Part shown: piece by piece, positions 27,311-37,000 of the stretch | Position numbering within the stretch: the stretch's first letter is position 1 | How the letters are laid out: every line of letters starts with the position of its first letter | Assembly (NCBI RefSeq): GCF_000959725.1 | Contig: NZ_CP009323.1 | Span: 868,001 to 932,000, forward strand | Reading direction: 5' to 3' | Source of the DNA: Burkholderia gladioli | Lineage (GTDB): Bacteria; Pseudomonadota; Gammaproteobacteria; Burkholderiales; Burkholderiaceae | DNA length: 64,000 bases | Notes under the pieces: generated by a model | What the model saw: only the letters and a program-made list of their open reading frames with translations | Databases searched by the model: none | Told to the model about the DNA's origin: nothing | Position numbers and translations under genes: made by a program

Positions 27311-29062
27311 CTAGCCGCGCTCGTCCTCCTTGTCGTTCTGCTCTTCCTTGTAGCGCTGCTCGAAGTCGTGCAGCCGCGCCGTGATGATCGACTGCTCGTA
27401 GAAGCTCACCGCCTTGTCGTCGCGCGCCTCGCGCAGTTGGCGGATCGCCGAGGGCCAGGCGCCGTCGAGCGCGAGCTTTTCCGCCAGCGCGCGCCGCCGC
27501 GTGATCGCGTCGCCGCTGCCCTGCGCCGCCTGGGCCAGGTAGCTCCACCAGTCGGGCTGGCGCGGATCCGATTCGGCCTGCGTGCGCGCCATGAGCTGCG
27601 CCTCGCGGAATCGCCCGGCGGCCAGCAGCGCCTGCAGATGCGCGATGATCGCCGCGTGCGAACCCGGCCAGCGCTGCTGCGCCAGTTGCGCGAGCCGCAG
27701 CGCCTCGTCGGTGCGGCCGGCGCGGCGCGCGATCTCGGCGCCCAGCACGTCCAGGCTCGGCGTGCTCGACGCGGTCGCGCCCTCGTCTTGCTGGATGCGG
27801 GCGAAACGCTCTCGCGCGCTCACCAGCGCCGTGTCCGCCTCGCCGAAGTTGCCGAGCTGCATCTGCCCCAGCGCGATGCCGTACCAGTTCGCCGCCACGC
27901 TCGGCGCGACCCGGTCGTCGATCTCGCTGCGCATGCGGCGCACCTCGTTGGCGACGTCGGACGGCGAGCGGTTCTGCAGGATCCGCAGCCGCGCCCGCGC
28001 GAACACGTATTCCGGCGCCTGGCGCGGCTGGCGATAGGGCACGCGGCGCGCGCGGTCGTCCATGTCGGCGAGCCGGTCGATGGTGAGCGGGTGGGTGCGC
28101 ACGTACTCGGGCACGCCGGCGTCGCCCAGGGTCGAGCGATCGAGGCGCTCGAAGAAGCCCGGCATGCCGTAGGGATCGTAGCCGGCCGCCGTCAGCAGCT
28201 GGAAGCCGACGCGATCGGCCTCGCGTTCGGCCCCGCGCGAGAAGCGCAGTTGGTTGTCGACCACGTAGGCCTGGCCGCCCAGCGCGATCGCGCTGCCGAG
28301 ATCGCCGCTGCGCGCCAGCACGCCGGCCAGCACGCCGATCAGCATCGAGGCCAGCGCCGCGTAGCCGGTCTTCTCGCTGGCGCCGAGCATGCGCGCGATA
28401 TGCCGTTGCAGCACGTGGCCCATTTCATGGCCCAGCACCGAGGCGAGTTCGGATTCGGTGCGCGTCATGATCACCAGCCCGCTGTTCACGCCGATGAAAC
28501 CACCGGGCAGCGAGAACGCGTTGATCTGCGCATCGCGCATCGGGAACAGGTCGAAGTCGGGACGATCGCCGCCGATGAACTGGGCCGCGGCGGCGGCCGA
28601 GAGCCGGGCCGCGACCGAGTTCAGGTAGTCCCGCACCAGCCAGTCGTCGAGATAGTCGGGATCGCGCCGCACCTCGCGCATCACGCGCTCGCCGAGCCGG
28701 CGTTCGGCCTGCGGAGTCAGTGCGCCGCCGGAGCCGTCGCCGAGGTTGGGCAGTTGCTGGCTCTGCAGCGGGCTGCGCAGGCTGGGCGACGGCGCGCCGG
28801 GCGTGCCCGCCAGCCGCGAGCGCTCGCCGCCGTAGGTGCCGAATACGCCCGGTGCAATTTCGTCAGGGATGGCGGGCGCCGTGGAGATGCCGTCGAGCAC
28901 GCCCGGCAGGCGCGCGGCGCCGGCCGCGGGCGAGGCGGCCACGACCGGCGACGAAGCCGCCTGGGCCGGCCGCGACGATTGCGCGTGACTGCCCGGCGGC
29001 AGGGCGAGCACGGCCGACAACGAGACGGCGAGCAGGGAGCGGACACGCGGCATGGACGGCAT
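27311..29062 (-). CDS. Periplasmic M48 metalloprotease with TPR region (BepA/YfgC type)
   Basis: The protein has 583 residues. The start chosen is ATG 29060-29062, giving a signal peptide (MPSMPRVRSLLAVSLSAVLA, ending SHAQ); an ATG at 29053 is equally possible. A linker of about 90 residues precedes the M48 domain, with the zinc site HEMGH at 212-216 and the downstream glutamate in SRGAEREADRVG. A hydrophobic stretch (YAALASMLIGVLAGVLA) follows the site. Residues from about 350 are TPR-like helices (QLGNFGEADTALVSARER; AGRTDEALRLAQLAQQRW). Relatives promote LptD assembly and degrade misfolded outer membrane proteins. It is divergent from moaC. Confidence 0.92.
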   Translation of the reverse strand: MPSMPRVRSLLAVSLSAVLALPPGSHAQSSRPAQAASSPVVAASPAAGAARLPGVLDGISTAPAIPDEIAPGVFGTYGGERSRLAGTPGAPSPSLRSPLQSQQLPNLGDGSGGALTPQAERRLGERVMREVRRDPDYLDDWLVRDYLNSVAARLSAAAAAQFIGGDRPDFDLFPMRDAQINAFSLPGGFIGVNSGLVIMTRTESELASVLGHEMGHVLQRHIARMLGASEKTGYAALASMLIGVLAGVLARSGDLGSAIALGGQAYVVDNQLRFSRGAEREADRVGFQLLTAAGYDPYGMPGFFERLDRSTLGDAGVPEYVRTHPLTIDRLADMDDRARRVPYRQPRQAPEYVFARARLRILQNRSPSDVANEVRRMRSEIDDRVAPSVAANWYGIALGQMQLGNFGEADTALVSARERFARIQQDEGATASSTPSLDVLGAEIARRAGRTDEALRLAQLAQQRWPGSHAAIIAHLQALLAAGRFREAQLMARTQAESDPRQPDWWSYLAQAAQGSGDAITRRRALAEKLALDGAWPSAIRQLREARDDKAVSFYEQSIITARLHDFEQRYKEEQNDKEDERG

Positions 29063-29197
29063 CGAACGCGGCGGACTCGGGCGTGGGTTCGGGTCTGAAT
29101 CCCGGAATCTGGGTAGGCGATATCGGCTGACATTGTACTGGCGCCCAGGCCTGGCGGCGCGCGCTGCTATGATGGGCGCCCAGCTCAGGAGCGACTC

Positions 29198-29689
29198 ATG
29201 CCAGGACTCACCCACTTCGACGCGGCCGGCCATGCCCACATGGTCGATGTCGGCGACAAACAGGAAACGCGACGCATCGCGATCGCGCGCGGCGCGATCC
29301 GGATGCTGCCCGACACGCTCGCGCTGATCCGCGACGGCCGCGCGAAAAAAGGCGACGTGATCGGCGTGGCGCGCATCGCGGCGATCCAGGGCGCCAAGCG
29401 CACCTCGGACCTGATTCCGCTGTGCCACCCGCTGGCGCTCACGCGCGTGGCGGTCGACTTCGAATTCGACGAGGCCCTGCCCGGCGTGCGCTGCACGGCC
29501 CAGGTCGAGACGCTCGGGCGCACCGGCGTGGAGATGGAAGCGCTGACCGCCGTGCAGGTCGGCCTGCTCACCGTCTACGACATGTGCAAGGCGGTCGATC
29601 GCGGGATGGTGATCGGCGAGGTGGGGGTGGTCGAGAAGAAAGGCGGGAAGTCGGGGGATTGGAAGGTGGGGGGGCTGACAGGCCGTTGA
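29198..29689 (+). CDS. moaC: Cyclic pyranopterin monophosphate synthase MoaC
   Basis: The protein has 163 residues. It converts 3',8-cyclo-GTP to cyclic pyranopterin monophosphate in molybdenum cofactor synthesis. Signatures are [44 protein letters not shown] and [12 protein letters not shown]; the catalytic Lys/Asp region is present. The last 12 residues are encoded by a G-rich stretch and end shortly before a convergent terminator. No other moa gene is in the window. Confidence 0.96.
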   Translation: MPGLTHFDAAGHAHMVDVGDKQETRRIAIARGAIRMLPDTLALIRDGRAKKGDVIGVARIAAIQGAKRTSDLIPLCHPLALTRVAVDFEFDEALPGVRCTAQVETLGRTGVEMEALTAVQVGLLTVYDMCKAVDRGMVIGEVGVVEKKGGKSGDWKVGGLTGR

Positions 29690-29693
29690 TGGA

Positions 29694-29721
29694 CGAATCG
29701 CGCCGCGAGCGGCGCGATTCG
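29694..29721. terminator. Hairpin between the convergent moaC and porin genes
   Basis: Arms CGAATCGCGCCGC (29694-29706) and GCGGCGCGATTCG (29709-29721) are perfectly complementary with a 2-nt loop. They lie between the two stop codons. No strong T run follows, so termination efficiency is uncertain. Confidence 0.65.
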
Positions 29722-29738
29722 TTCGTCCTGCCCGGCGA

Positions 29739-30833
29739 TCAGAACGCCGTGCGGATGCCCACGCGCGCCACCGTCTGGTTGCGCGAGGAAGAGTCGGTGA
29801 GGTCGGCGATCGACGCGAACTGGTTCCCCGAGGTGTGTTGATACAGCCCCTGCACATAGACCTCGGTGCGCCGCGAGAGGTGATACCCCGCCGTCGCGCC
29901 GATCTCGTTGAGGTGCGGATGGCTGTTGCTGCGCAGTGCCTCGATCGATGCATTCGTGTACAGGTACATCATCGCCACGTACCAGGCCGAGCTGAAGTCG
30001 TACTTCGCGTTGAATTCCACGTTGTCGAACCTGATGTCGCGGAGCACGCCATCGCGCGGTGCGGCGTAGAGATTCGTGTGCGTATACACCAGGCCCAGCG
30101 TGGCAGCGCCGAACACATAGCTGGCGCCCGCGGCGGCCACCCGCTGCGTGCCCGCGTGGTAGATCGAGCCCACCACCGCGCCCGACGCATTCAGGTCTTC
30201 CCCGTCGACGTTCATGTAGGCCGCCGCCGCCGTGAGCGGGCCGCCGCGATAGCGCGCGCCGACGCTCCAGGCGCGATTGCCGGCGAACTGGCCGGCCTGG
30301 TTGCTGAAGCCGTACAGGCCGCCGAACTGCACGCCCGAATACTCGGCGCTGGTGTACTTGACCGCGTTGTTGATGCTGAAGCTCTGGTCGAGGTTGTCGG
30401 CGTCGAAGGGATGCCCGAACAGGCCATCGCCCCAACTGCCGGCCGCGCTCAGCGGCGCGACGTAATCGACAACGGAATCGTATTGCCTGCCCAGCGTGAT
30501 CGTGCCGAGTCGATCCGACGAAAGGCCCACATAGGCCTGCCGGCCGAATATCACGCCGCTCTGGACCAGGGCGCCATTACTGAGACCGAAGTCGTTCTCC
30601 AGGCGAAACACCGCATGCAGGCCGCCGCCGAGATCCTCGCTCCCCTTCAAACCCCAGCGATTGCCGAGTTGCCGGATATTGCTCGACAGCGTGTAATTCG
30701 AATGACCCGCTTCGTTGCTGATGTAATCGAAGCCCTCGTCGATCGTGCCATACAGCGTGACACTGCTCTGTGCATACGCCGCGCCGGCCGACATGGCCAG
30801 CAATGCCGGGACGAGCGTCCTTGCTATTTTCAT
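29739..30833 (-). CDS. Gram-negative trimeric porin (OmpC-like, betaproteobacterial type)
   Basis: The protein has 364 residues. A signal peptide ends AYA-QSSVTLYG at about residue 21, and the mature barrel opens with SVTLYGTIDEGFDYISNEAG as in Burkholderia porins. It ends VGIRTAF, with the C-terminal Phe needed for outer membrane insertion. Internal marks include GSEDLGGGLHAVFRLENDF and IFGRQAYVGLSSDRLGTITLGRQYD. It should form a general diffusion pore for small hydrophilic solutes. It is a single gene. The start is ATG 30831-30833, with GGGGAAT upstream; the 30834-31116 gap has A/T-rich patches but no clear promoter. Confidence 0.94.
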   Translation of the reverse strand: MKIARTLVPALLAMSAGAAYAQSSVTLYGTIDEGFDYISNEAGHSNYTLSSNIRQLGNRWGLKGSEDLGGGLHAVFRLENDFGLSNGALVQSGVIFGRQAYVGLSSDRLGTITLGRQYDSVVDYVAPLSAAGSWGDGLFGHPFDADNLDQSFSINNAVKYTSAEYSGVQFGGLYGFSNQAGQFAGNRAWSVGARYRGGPLTAAAAYMNVDGEDLNASGAVVGSIYHAGTQRVAAAGASYVFGAATLGLVYTHTNLYAAPRDGVLRDIRFDNVEFNAKYDFSSAWYVAMMYLYTNASIEALRSNSHPHLNEIGATAGYHLSRRTEVYVQGLYQHTSGNQFASIADLTDSSSRNQTVARVGIRTAF

Positions 30834-31027
30834 GTATTCCCCGAATGGAGCGCTGATGCTTGGTGGAGTGGTAATGCGCTTCTCTTTCTGCTTCGGGGGC
30901 GATTCTAAAGATTGGAACTTTCGAGGCGATTACCGATGTCGCCGCGATACAACGCATTCACGGCGTCATCGATCCGACTTGATTACAGGTTTAATAATCG
31001 GCGGCAACGCTCTTCGAATTTCCATGC

Positions 31028-31045
31028 AGTCGCTTTCCAGCGACT
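31028..31045 (-). terminator. Small hairpin downstream of the 31117 lipoprotein gene
   Basis: AGTCGCT (31028-31034) and AGCGACT (31039-31045) pair around a 4-nt loop, 72 bp past the stop codon on the leftward transcript. It is short and has no U run; weak evidence. Confidence 0.3.
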
Positions 31046-31116
31046 TTCAGGAATGCGATCGTGTATTTCATTTTCCCGGTCCCGCTCTCGGCAATGAGAT
31101 TCGGGATCGCGATGCC

Positions 31117-31479
31117 CTACTTCGGCTGCCCCACGCCGGGCTCGAATACGAACGGCTGCGTCAGCGTGAAGGGCGAGGGCTTGCCGCCATAGGCGGCCTT
31201 CTGCGTGCAACGCGCGCGCGACATGGCCGCCACGGCGGCGCGATCGGCGGCGGCATTGCGGCTGCTGGTGGTGATGGTGACGTTCTCGGGCTCGCCCGAG
31301 GCGGTGATCAGCGCGCGCACGAGCACCGTCACCTCGCGGTCGATGGGACGCGCGTCGTCGGGATAGACGGCGACGGGAATCGTGCAGGACAGCGTATTGT
31401 CGTGCGGCAGGAACATCGCGCAGCCGGCCAGTTGCAGGGCAACGAGCGGCACGGCGAGCGTCTTCGCGTGGCGGATCAT
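31117..31479 (-). CDS. Small TonB-C-like lipoprotein
   Basis: The product has 120 residues, starting at ATG 31477-31479 (MIRHAKTLAVPLVALQLAGC). The lipobox LAGC at 17-20 predicts acylation of Cys20. The mature part has YPDDARPIDREVTVLVRALITASGEPENVTI, a pattern seen in TonB C-terminal-like domains (energy-transducer type), followed by AAAVAAMSRARCTQKAAYGG. Three Cys residues remain, one in SCTIPV. It probably sits in the outer membrane as a structural or accessory factor. No partner gene is adjacent; function unknown. Confidence 0.72.
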   Translation of the reverse strand: MIRHAKTLAVPLVALQLAGCAMFLPHDNTLSCTIPVAVYPDDARPIDREVTVLVRALITASGEPENVTITTSSRNAAADRAAVAAMSRARCTQKAAYGGKPSPFTLTQPFVFEPGVGQPK

Positions 31480-31638
31480 GGCGTGGCTTCCCCGGGTATT
31501 TGCGTCGCATTGGTCGGTCGCGATCGGCAGAGCGGCGCCGGTGCACGCGAGGCCGCCCAGGTTGCCGGGCCGGCTCGCGCGCATCGGCGCCGCGTGGTCT
31601 GTTCGTGGCGGCGTGATGCCTTGCCGCGCCTGTCGAGC

Positions 31639-32103
31639 TTACAGCATCGACTTGGCTTGCGTCAGCACCTTGTCGCAGATCTGTTTGGTCAACTGCTGCT
31701 TGAGGCCGCCGCCGCTCAGGTCCAGCGTCTTGCCGTTGCCGCCGTCGAGGATGCCGTTGCTGCCGCTCGCGAAGCCGCTATCCGATTGCGGATTGCCGCC
31801 GAGCTTGCCCAGCAACTGGTCCTTCACCGAGCTCGCGCCGCCGCTGCCCAGATACTGGTTCTGGATGCAGAACTGCAGCACGCCGGCCACGTTGCCGAGG
31901 CTGGACGGCATCAGCGACGAACCACCGCCGCCGAGTGCCCCGCCCAGGCCACCGAGATTGCCGGCCAGGCCGCCGGAATTCTGCGTGGCCGAACCGCCGG
32001 CCTGCTTGAGCATGTCGCCCAGTTGCGCGTCAGCGCCCGTCGCCGTCAGCGACAGGCCGATCAGGATGCCGGCTGCCACGGCACGGCCAGTACGAATCTT
32101 CAT
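31639..32103 (-). CDS. DUF2501 (YjjA-type) secreted protein
   Basis: The protein has 154 residues with a signal peptide cut after GADA (about residue 26). The mature protein is rich in Gly, Ser and Leu (GGLAGNLGGLGGALGGGGSS) and carries conserved Cys residues in VLQFCIQNQYLG and KQICDKVL. This matches the DUF2501 family, exported proteins of unknown function such as E. coli YjjA. It is a single gene; the 32104-32411 gap contains no recognisable feature. Confidence 0.82.
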   Translation of the reverse strand: MKIRTGRAVAAGILIGLSLTATGADAQLGDMLKQAGGSATQNSGGLAGNLGGLGGALGGGGSSLMPSSLGNVAGVLQFCIQNQYLGSGGASSVKDQLLGKLGGNPQSDSGFASGSNGILDGGNGKTLDLSGGGLKQQLTKQICDKVLTQAKSML

Positions 32104-32411
32104 CGTGATCCTCCCAGGTTATGAATGTCGGCGCTGCGGATTGCCGATCGTCAGCATAACCGAAGCGAAGCGACAGCTTCGGCCGAGGGGACCGAATCGG
32201 CGGCCAAGTTGACGATGTTTGTAGGAATCGTGCCGGAAAGCGGTGCAATGCGCTTCGATGTCTCGGCAACGGAAGGTTTCGCGATGGCGCTCGCCGGCGG
32301 AAACGAAGCGGCCCGCACCTGCCACCGCCGGGGGTGATGGGTGCGGGCCGCTTGGGCTTGCCGTGGGTCGATTGGAGCGTCGCGCGCCATTTTCGACCGC
32401 GAGCCATGGAC

Positions 32412-34196
32412 TCAGTCGTCGGAATCGTCGCTGTCGTCCTCGTCCTCGCTGGCCGCGCCGGGCGGCTTGCCGTAGCGCGACACCAGCGATTGCCGGAACC
32501 CGGTGAGCGACGGCTGCGCGTCGACGAGCTTGTAGAGCGCCGCCAGTTGCGCCGGCCAGTCGTGCAGTTCCTCCGCGAAGATCTTCAGGCGCGCGACGGT
32601 GTCGAGCGCATCGCCCTCGCGGCCGTCCAGCGCCTCGAGCACCGCGTAGCGGCGCAGCACCGTCTCGCCCGGCAACAGCGCGAGCGCACGCTGATGCGCG
32701 GCCAGCTTCGCGGGCAGGTCGTCGCGCGAGATCGGCATCAGCGTGGCCGCGCCGTATTCGCCCCAGGCGCCGAACAGGAAGGACGGCGCGGCGCGATACT
32801 GCTCGGCCGGGTTCGAGCCGTAGTACAGCACCTCGGCACGCTGGTAATCGCGCAGCACCGGGTACAGCGCCAGCAAGGCAGCCACCGACACGATCGCGAA
32901 CACGCCATGCGCGATGCGCCCCGGCAGCATGCGCAGCGGCTGTGTCTCGAGCAGCCCGATCACGAACATCGCGGGCAGCGTGAAGAAGGTGTATTGCTGC
33001 GGATACTCGACCAGCGCATGCATCAGCAGCACGCCGATCAGGGCGAGCCCGTAGATCCGCTCGATCGTGTGCGGCACGCGCAGCGCGCGCGCCAGCCACA
33101 GCAGCAGCGCGACCAGCAGCACGCCGAGCCCGAGCACGCCCGACTTGGCCAGCAGGTCGATGAAGATGTCGTGCGAATTGTTCGCGATCTCGACGCCGCC
33201 GAGCGTGCGCACCAGCTCGAACTGGTGCAGCGGGAACTCGCCCCAGCCCACGCCGAGCCAGGGATGCTCGCGGAACATGGTCAGCCCGTATTTCCACAGC
33301 GCCAGGCGCGGCGCGATCTGCCCGGCATCGCGCATGCGCTCGGCCGCCGATTCGGCGAGCCCGAGGTGATAGTGGACGTTGGCCCAGCGCACCACGATAT
33401 TGACGATCACGAACACGACCGCCAGCGCGAGCGGATAAAGCCAGGCCGCGCCGCGCCCCTGCCCGCGCCGGGCGGCGGCGAGCGCCGCCCACAGTCCCGC
33501 CACCACCATCACCGCCACCTGCAGCCAGGGCCCGCGCGAGACGGTGAAGGCCAGCCCCGCCGACAGCAGGATCGACAGCGGCAGCCAGCCCCAGGCAGGC
33601 AGCCGCCGCGACTGCGCGAGGTAGAGCGTGCTGGCCAGTGCGAAGGCGATATAGGTGGCGAGATGGTTCGCCTGGGCCATGTTGCCGTAGGGCCGGCGAT
33701 CGGCCAGCACGCCGTAGCTGACCACGAAGGGCGAGAACGTGTGCTCCAGGTGCAGCAACTGGACCACCTGGCAGCCGACCGCGAACACGCCGCCCACGAT
33801 CAGCGCACCGGCCATCATGCGCGTGACGGTCTCGACCGAATGGATCCGGCCGAGCAGGTAACCCGATTGCATCGCGACCAGCGCGGCCAGCAGGTAACCG
33901 AGCGCGAGCCAATTCATCGACGGCTGCGACAGCGGCAGCAGCACGGTCTGCGCGATCAGCACCGCGCCGAACGCGAGCGGCGCGCTCCAGGCGCGCGGCG
34001 CGGCGAACGGCCGAACCGAGCGCTCCCCGCGCAGCATCAGCGTGACGATCACGCCGAGCAGCGCGTACAGGCCGAACGCCGTGAACTCGGAATAGAACGT
34101 CGGGATCGGATAGGTATGGTTGGTGACCGCGTACGGCAGGATCAGGGCAACGGCTAGCGCAATCAGCGATAAAGAACGCAGGACGGAAGAAGGCAT
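32412..34196 (-). CDS. pglL: Protein O-oligosaccharyltransferase, PglL/WaaL superfamily
   Basis: The protein has 594 residues, starting at ATG 34194-34196 (MPSSVLRSLSLIALAVALIL). About 11-12 transmembrane helices are visible, with the Wzy_C signature in a large periplasmic loop: WKYGLTMFREHPWLGVGWGE, then NSHDIFIDLLAKSGVLG. A cytoplasmic or periplasmic C-terminal part of about 150 residues ends in an acidic tail (EDEDDSDDSDD). PglL transfers lipid-linked glycan to Ser/Thr of exported proteins in Burkholderia. It lies next to a pilin gene, the classic substrate in Neisseria and Pseudomonas, which supports this over an O-antigen ligase role. Confidence 0.88.
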   Translation of the reverse strand: MPSSVLRSLSLIALAVALILPYAVTNHTYPIPTFYSEFTAFGLYALLGVIVTLMLRGERSVRPFAAPRAWSAPLAFGAVLIAQTVLLPLSQPSMNWLALGYLLAALVAMQSGYLLGRIHSVETVTRMMAGALIVGGVFAVGCQVVQLLHLEHTFSPFVVSYGVLADRRPYGNMAQANHLATYIAFALASTLYLAQSRRLPAWGWLPLSILLSAGLAFTVSRGPWLQVAVMVVAGLWAALAAARRGQGRGAAWLYPLALAVVFVIVNIVVRWANVHYHLGLAESAAERMRDAGQIAPRLALWKYGLTMFREHPWLGVGWGEFPLHQFELVRTLGGVEIANNSHDIFIDLLAKSGVLGLGVLLVALLLWLARALRVPHTIERIYGLALIGVLLMHALVEYPQQYTFFTLPAMFVIGLLETQPLRMLPGRIAHGVFAIVSVAALLALYPVLRDYQRAEVLYYGSNPAEQYRAAPSFLFGAWGEYGAATLMPISRDDLPAKLAAHQRALALLPGETVLRRYAVLEALDGREGDALDTVARLKIFAEELHDWPAQLAALYKLVDAQPSLTGFRQSLVSRYGKPPGAASEDEDDSDDSDD

Positions 34197-34377
34197 GAGC
34201 GAACCGGATGTCAGCAACCGGCGCACTATACAAAAAATTTCCCCCGCTGAGTCGCCCGCGTGCAGATCTGTCGGCACATCGACAGCCGGCGGCAGGCGGA
34301 ACGCAGGTCCGCCCCCATTTACCAGTGCGCCGGCGAGCTCAGGGCAAGCCGCTCAAACAACCCCTCAGGCCAGCCAT

Positions 34378-34995
34378 TCAAGCACGACACTCGGGCGGCG
34401 CGAACTTGCCTGCCAGCGTCGGCGCCTCGGCCGGTACCGGCCCCGAACCCGGCGCCGGCAGGGACGAGGCGCCCTTGCCCGCGGCGAAACACTCCCAGGT
34501 GATCGAGCCGGCCTGCACCGTGCCCTGCGCGAGTTCCACGCGTCCCGTGGGCGCCTCGGCATTGTCGGGCGCCGAGGGCACCAGCACCAGCGTATTCGAG
34601 CCGGCCGGGGCCACGCGCGTGGAGTAGGCGATGCGGATCTGGCCGGACGTGTCGTCCACCTCGATCGATTCGACATTGCGCGTGGCGGGCGGCGAGGCGT
34701 AACCGCCCGAGAAGGCCGTGCCGCTCGCTGCGTTCTCGGCCACCGCCAGCCGCGCCGAGGCGGCCAGCGCAATGCCCTCGCCCACGCGGCTGCGGGCGAG
34801 ATAGTCCTGGTACGCGGGAATCGCGTAGGCGGCCACCACGCCGACGATGGCCAGCACGATCATCAATTCGATCAGCGTGAAGCCGCCCGGGCCCTCTCGC
34901 GTTCGTGCAAGGCCGCGCGAGCGCGGGCGGATCCGCCTGGCGCAGAGGCGCCGCGACAACTGCTGGAACAGGGCAAGGGACAGGGCTTCGAACAT
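34378..34995 (-). CDS. pilA: Type IV pilin (PilA-like) with an unusually long leader
   Basis: The protein has 205 residues, starting at ATG 34993-34995 with GGAG six bases upstream. The prepilin peptidase site is [16 protein letters not shown], with Phe39 the first mature residue and Glu at mature position 5; the hydrophobic N-terminal helix follows. The leader is 38 residues and basic ([20 protein letters not shown]), much longer than the usual 5-10. Cys169 and Cys203 near the end would close the D-region loop. The C-terminal part is rich in Ser, Pro and Ala, as in glycosylated pilins. It lies just upstream of pglL on the same strand. A shorter GTG start cannot be excluded. Confidence 0.85.
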   Translation of the reverse strand: MFEALSLALFQQLSRRLCARRIRPRSRGLARTREGPGGFTLIELMIVLAIVGVVAAYAIPAYQDYLARSRVGEGIALAASARLAVAENAASGTAFSGGYASPPATRNVESIEVDDTSGQIRIAYSTRVAPAGSNTLVLVPSAPDNAEAPTGRVELAQGTVQAGSITWECFAAGKGASSLPAPGSGPVPAEAPTLAGKFAPPECRA

Positions 34996-35139
34996 ATGGG
35001 GCTCCGGATACGAAACAGGCCTGCCGCTTGGGCAGACCTGTCGATCCTAGCCAGCACGTCGCGCGCCGGGTAGTCGGCCGGAAGGCCTATGCCGGATGGC
35101 TGCGGCAGCGCCGCGCATGCGGGGCGCGAGGGCTCGCGC

Positions 35140-35841
35140 TCAGTGCGCCTTGGCGGCGCGGCGCCGCTTCCACCAGAGCCCGATCGCCACCACCAGCAGC
35201 GCGCCGGCGATGCTCGCGCCATGCACCAGGGCCGGCGCGTCGAGCTGCGGCCAACGGTCGAGCGCGGGATCGCCGATGATGAGCCCGCCGCCGATCCAGC
35301 CGAGCAGCGCGGCGCCGAGGATCACGATGACGGGGAGGCGGTCGAGCAACTTCAGTACCAGGGTGCTGCCCCAGACGATCACCGGGATGCTGACCACCAG
35401 CCCGAAGATCACCAGCGCGAGCCGGTGCTGCGGATCGGCGCGTTCGGCCGCGCCGGCGATCGCGATCACGTTGTCGATGCTCATCACCGCGTCGGCCACG
35501 ATGATGGTGCGCACCGCCGCCCACAGCCGGTCGGCGCCCTGGATGCCGTCGTGCCCTTCCTCGGCCGGCGCGATCAGCTTGGCGCCGATCCAGAGCAGCA
35601 GCAGGCCGCCCGCGAGCTTCAGGAAGGGGATGTCGAGCAGCAGCACCGCGAAGCTGATCAGCACCACGCGCAGCACGATCGCGCCGACGGTGCCCCAGAT
35701 CACGCCGCGCAGGCGCTGGTTGTCGGGCAGGTTGCGGCAGGCGAGCGCGATCACGACCGCGTTGTCGCCGCCGAGCAGCAGATCGATGATGACGATCTGC
35801 ACGACGGCGGCCCAGTTGAGCGTGGTGAGGAATTCGATCAT
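35140..35841 (-). CDS. TerC-family integral membrane protein (YjbE-type)
   Basis: The protein has 233 residues, starting at ATG 35839-35841 (MIEFLTTLNWAAVVQIVIID). It has seven hydrophobic helices and both TerC acidic motifs: LLLGGDNAVVIALACRNLP and IIVADAVMSIDNVIAIAGAAE. A gap of cytoplasmic loop follows KLIAPAEEGHDG. Members export Mn2+ or confer tellurite resistance; recent work ties TerC to metalation of secreted enzymes. The basic tail WWKRRRAAKAH is cytoplasmic. I looked for a yybP-ykoY riboswitch upstream and saw none. Confidence 0.88.
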   Translation of the reverse strand: MIEFLTTLNWAAVVQIVIIDLLLGGDNAVVIALACRNLPDNQRLRGVIWGTVGAIVLRVVLISFAVLLLDIPFLKLAGGLLLLWIGAKLIAPAEEGHDGIQGADRLWAAVRTIIVADAVMSIDNVIAIAGAAERADPQHRLALVIFGLVVSIPVIVWGSTLVLKLLDRLPVIVILGAALLGWIGGGLIIGDPALDRWPQLDAPALVHGASIAGALLVVAIGLWWKRRRAAKAH

Positions 35842-35990
35842 GGATGAAGGCTGGAGACAGAGGGCCCGCGAGGGCGAGGAGCGTACCGGGTGCGAGCCGG
35901 CGGTACGCGCGACGACGCGGGCCATCGCCGGGCCGGTCATGCGAGGGCCCCACGCGCCGCGTCCAAATTACACAAGCCTTGCAGACTAAC

Positions 35991-36020
35991 AAAAAAAACG
36001 CCGGCGCGAGGCCGGCGTTT
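35991..36020 (-). terminator. Rho-independent terminator of sucCD
   Basis: AAACGCCGGC (35996-36005) and GCCGGCGTTT (36011-36020) pair with a 5-nt loop. The A run 35991-35998 gives a U tract to leftward transcripts. It lies 32 bp past the sucD stop. Confidence 0.92.
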
Positions 36021-36051
36021 CGACACGGCGGGACGAATCCCGCGTGCTCGC

Positions 36052-36933
36052 TCAGATCGCTGCCTTGAGCAGGCGACCCATTTCCGACGGATTGCGCGTG
36101 ACCTTGATGCCGCACGCGTCCATGATTTCCAGCTTGGCTTCGGCCGTATCGGCACCGCCCGAGATCAGCGCGCCGGCGTGGCCCATGCGCTTGCCCGGAG
36201 GCGCCGTGACGCCGGCGATGAAGCCGACCACCGGCTTCTTCATGTTGTCCTTGATCCACTCGGCTGCCGTCGCTTCGTCCGGGCCGCCGATTTCGCCGAT
36301 CATGACGACCGCATCCGTGTCCGGATCGTCGTTGAACATGCGCATCACGTCGATGTGCTTCAGGCCGTTGATCGGATCGCCGCCGATACCGACCGCCGAC
36401 GACTGGCCGAGGCCCAGTGCCGTGAGCTGGGCAACCGCTTCATAGGTCAGCGTGCCCGAACGCGACACGACGCCGATGCGGCCCTTGCGGTGGATGTGAC
36501 CCGGCATGATGCCGATCTTCAGTTCGTCCGGCGTGATCGTGCCCGGGCAGTTCGGCCCGAGCAGCAGCGTCTTGCGGCCTTCGCGACGCATGCGGTCCTT
36601 CACTTCGATCATGTCGCGAACCGGAATGCCTTCGGTGATGCAGATCGCCAGGTCGAGGTCGGCCTCGACGGCTTCCCAGATCGCGGCGGCCGCGCCTGCC
36701 GGCGGCACGTAGATGACCGAGACGGTCGCGCCGGTTTCCTGCTTCGCTTCCTTGACGCTCGCGTAGATCGGAATGCCTTCGAAATCCTCGCCGGCCTTCT
36801 TCGGGTTCACGCCCGCGACGAACGCCTCACGGCCGTTCGCGTACTCGCGGCAGGCGCGCGTGTGGAACTGGCCAGTCTTGCCGGTAATGCCCTGCGTGAT
36901 GACCTTGGTGTCTTTGTTGATCAGAATCGACAT
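36052..36933 (-). CDS. sucD: Succinyl-CoA ligase (ADP-forming), alpha subunit
   Basis: The protein has 293 residues. With SucC it makes succinate and ATP from succinyl-CoA in the TCA cycle. Signatures are [21 protein letters not shown] (CoA-binding Rossmann), [33 protein letters not shown] and the phospho-histidine loop [16 protein letters not shown]. It starts 67 bp after sucC, in the same operon, and is followed by a terminator. Confidence 0.97.
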   Translation of the reverse strand: MSILINKDTKVITQGITGKTGQFHTRACREYANGREAFVAGVNPKKAGEDFEGIPIYASVKEAKQETGATVSVIYVPPAGAAAAIWEAVEADLDLAICITEGIPVRDMIEVKDRMRREGRKTLLLGPNCPGTITPDELKIGIMPGHIHRKGRIGVVSRSGTLTYEAVAQLTALGLGQSSAVGIGGDPINGLKHIDVMRMFNDDPDTDAVVMIGEIGGPDEATAAEWIKDNMKKPVVGFIAGVTAPPGKRMGHAGALISGGADTAEAKLEIMDACGIKVTRNPSEMGRLLKAAI

Positions 36934-37000
36934 GTATTGACCTCTGTTCGATAGGCGTCGCGTTTGATCGCGCCGCCATGCGTGTTCAATGCAACGATGC

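Noticed and set aside
35842..35990. Possible yybP-ykoY manganese riboswitch before terC
   Set aside because: The conserved GGGGAGUAG-type and CGUAAC-type segments were not found in the leader.
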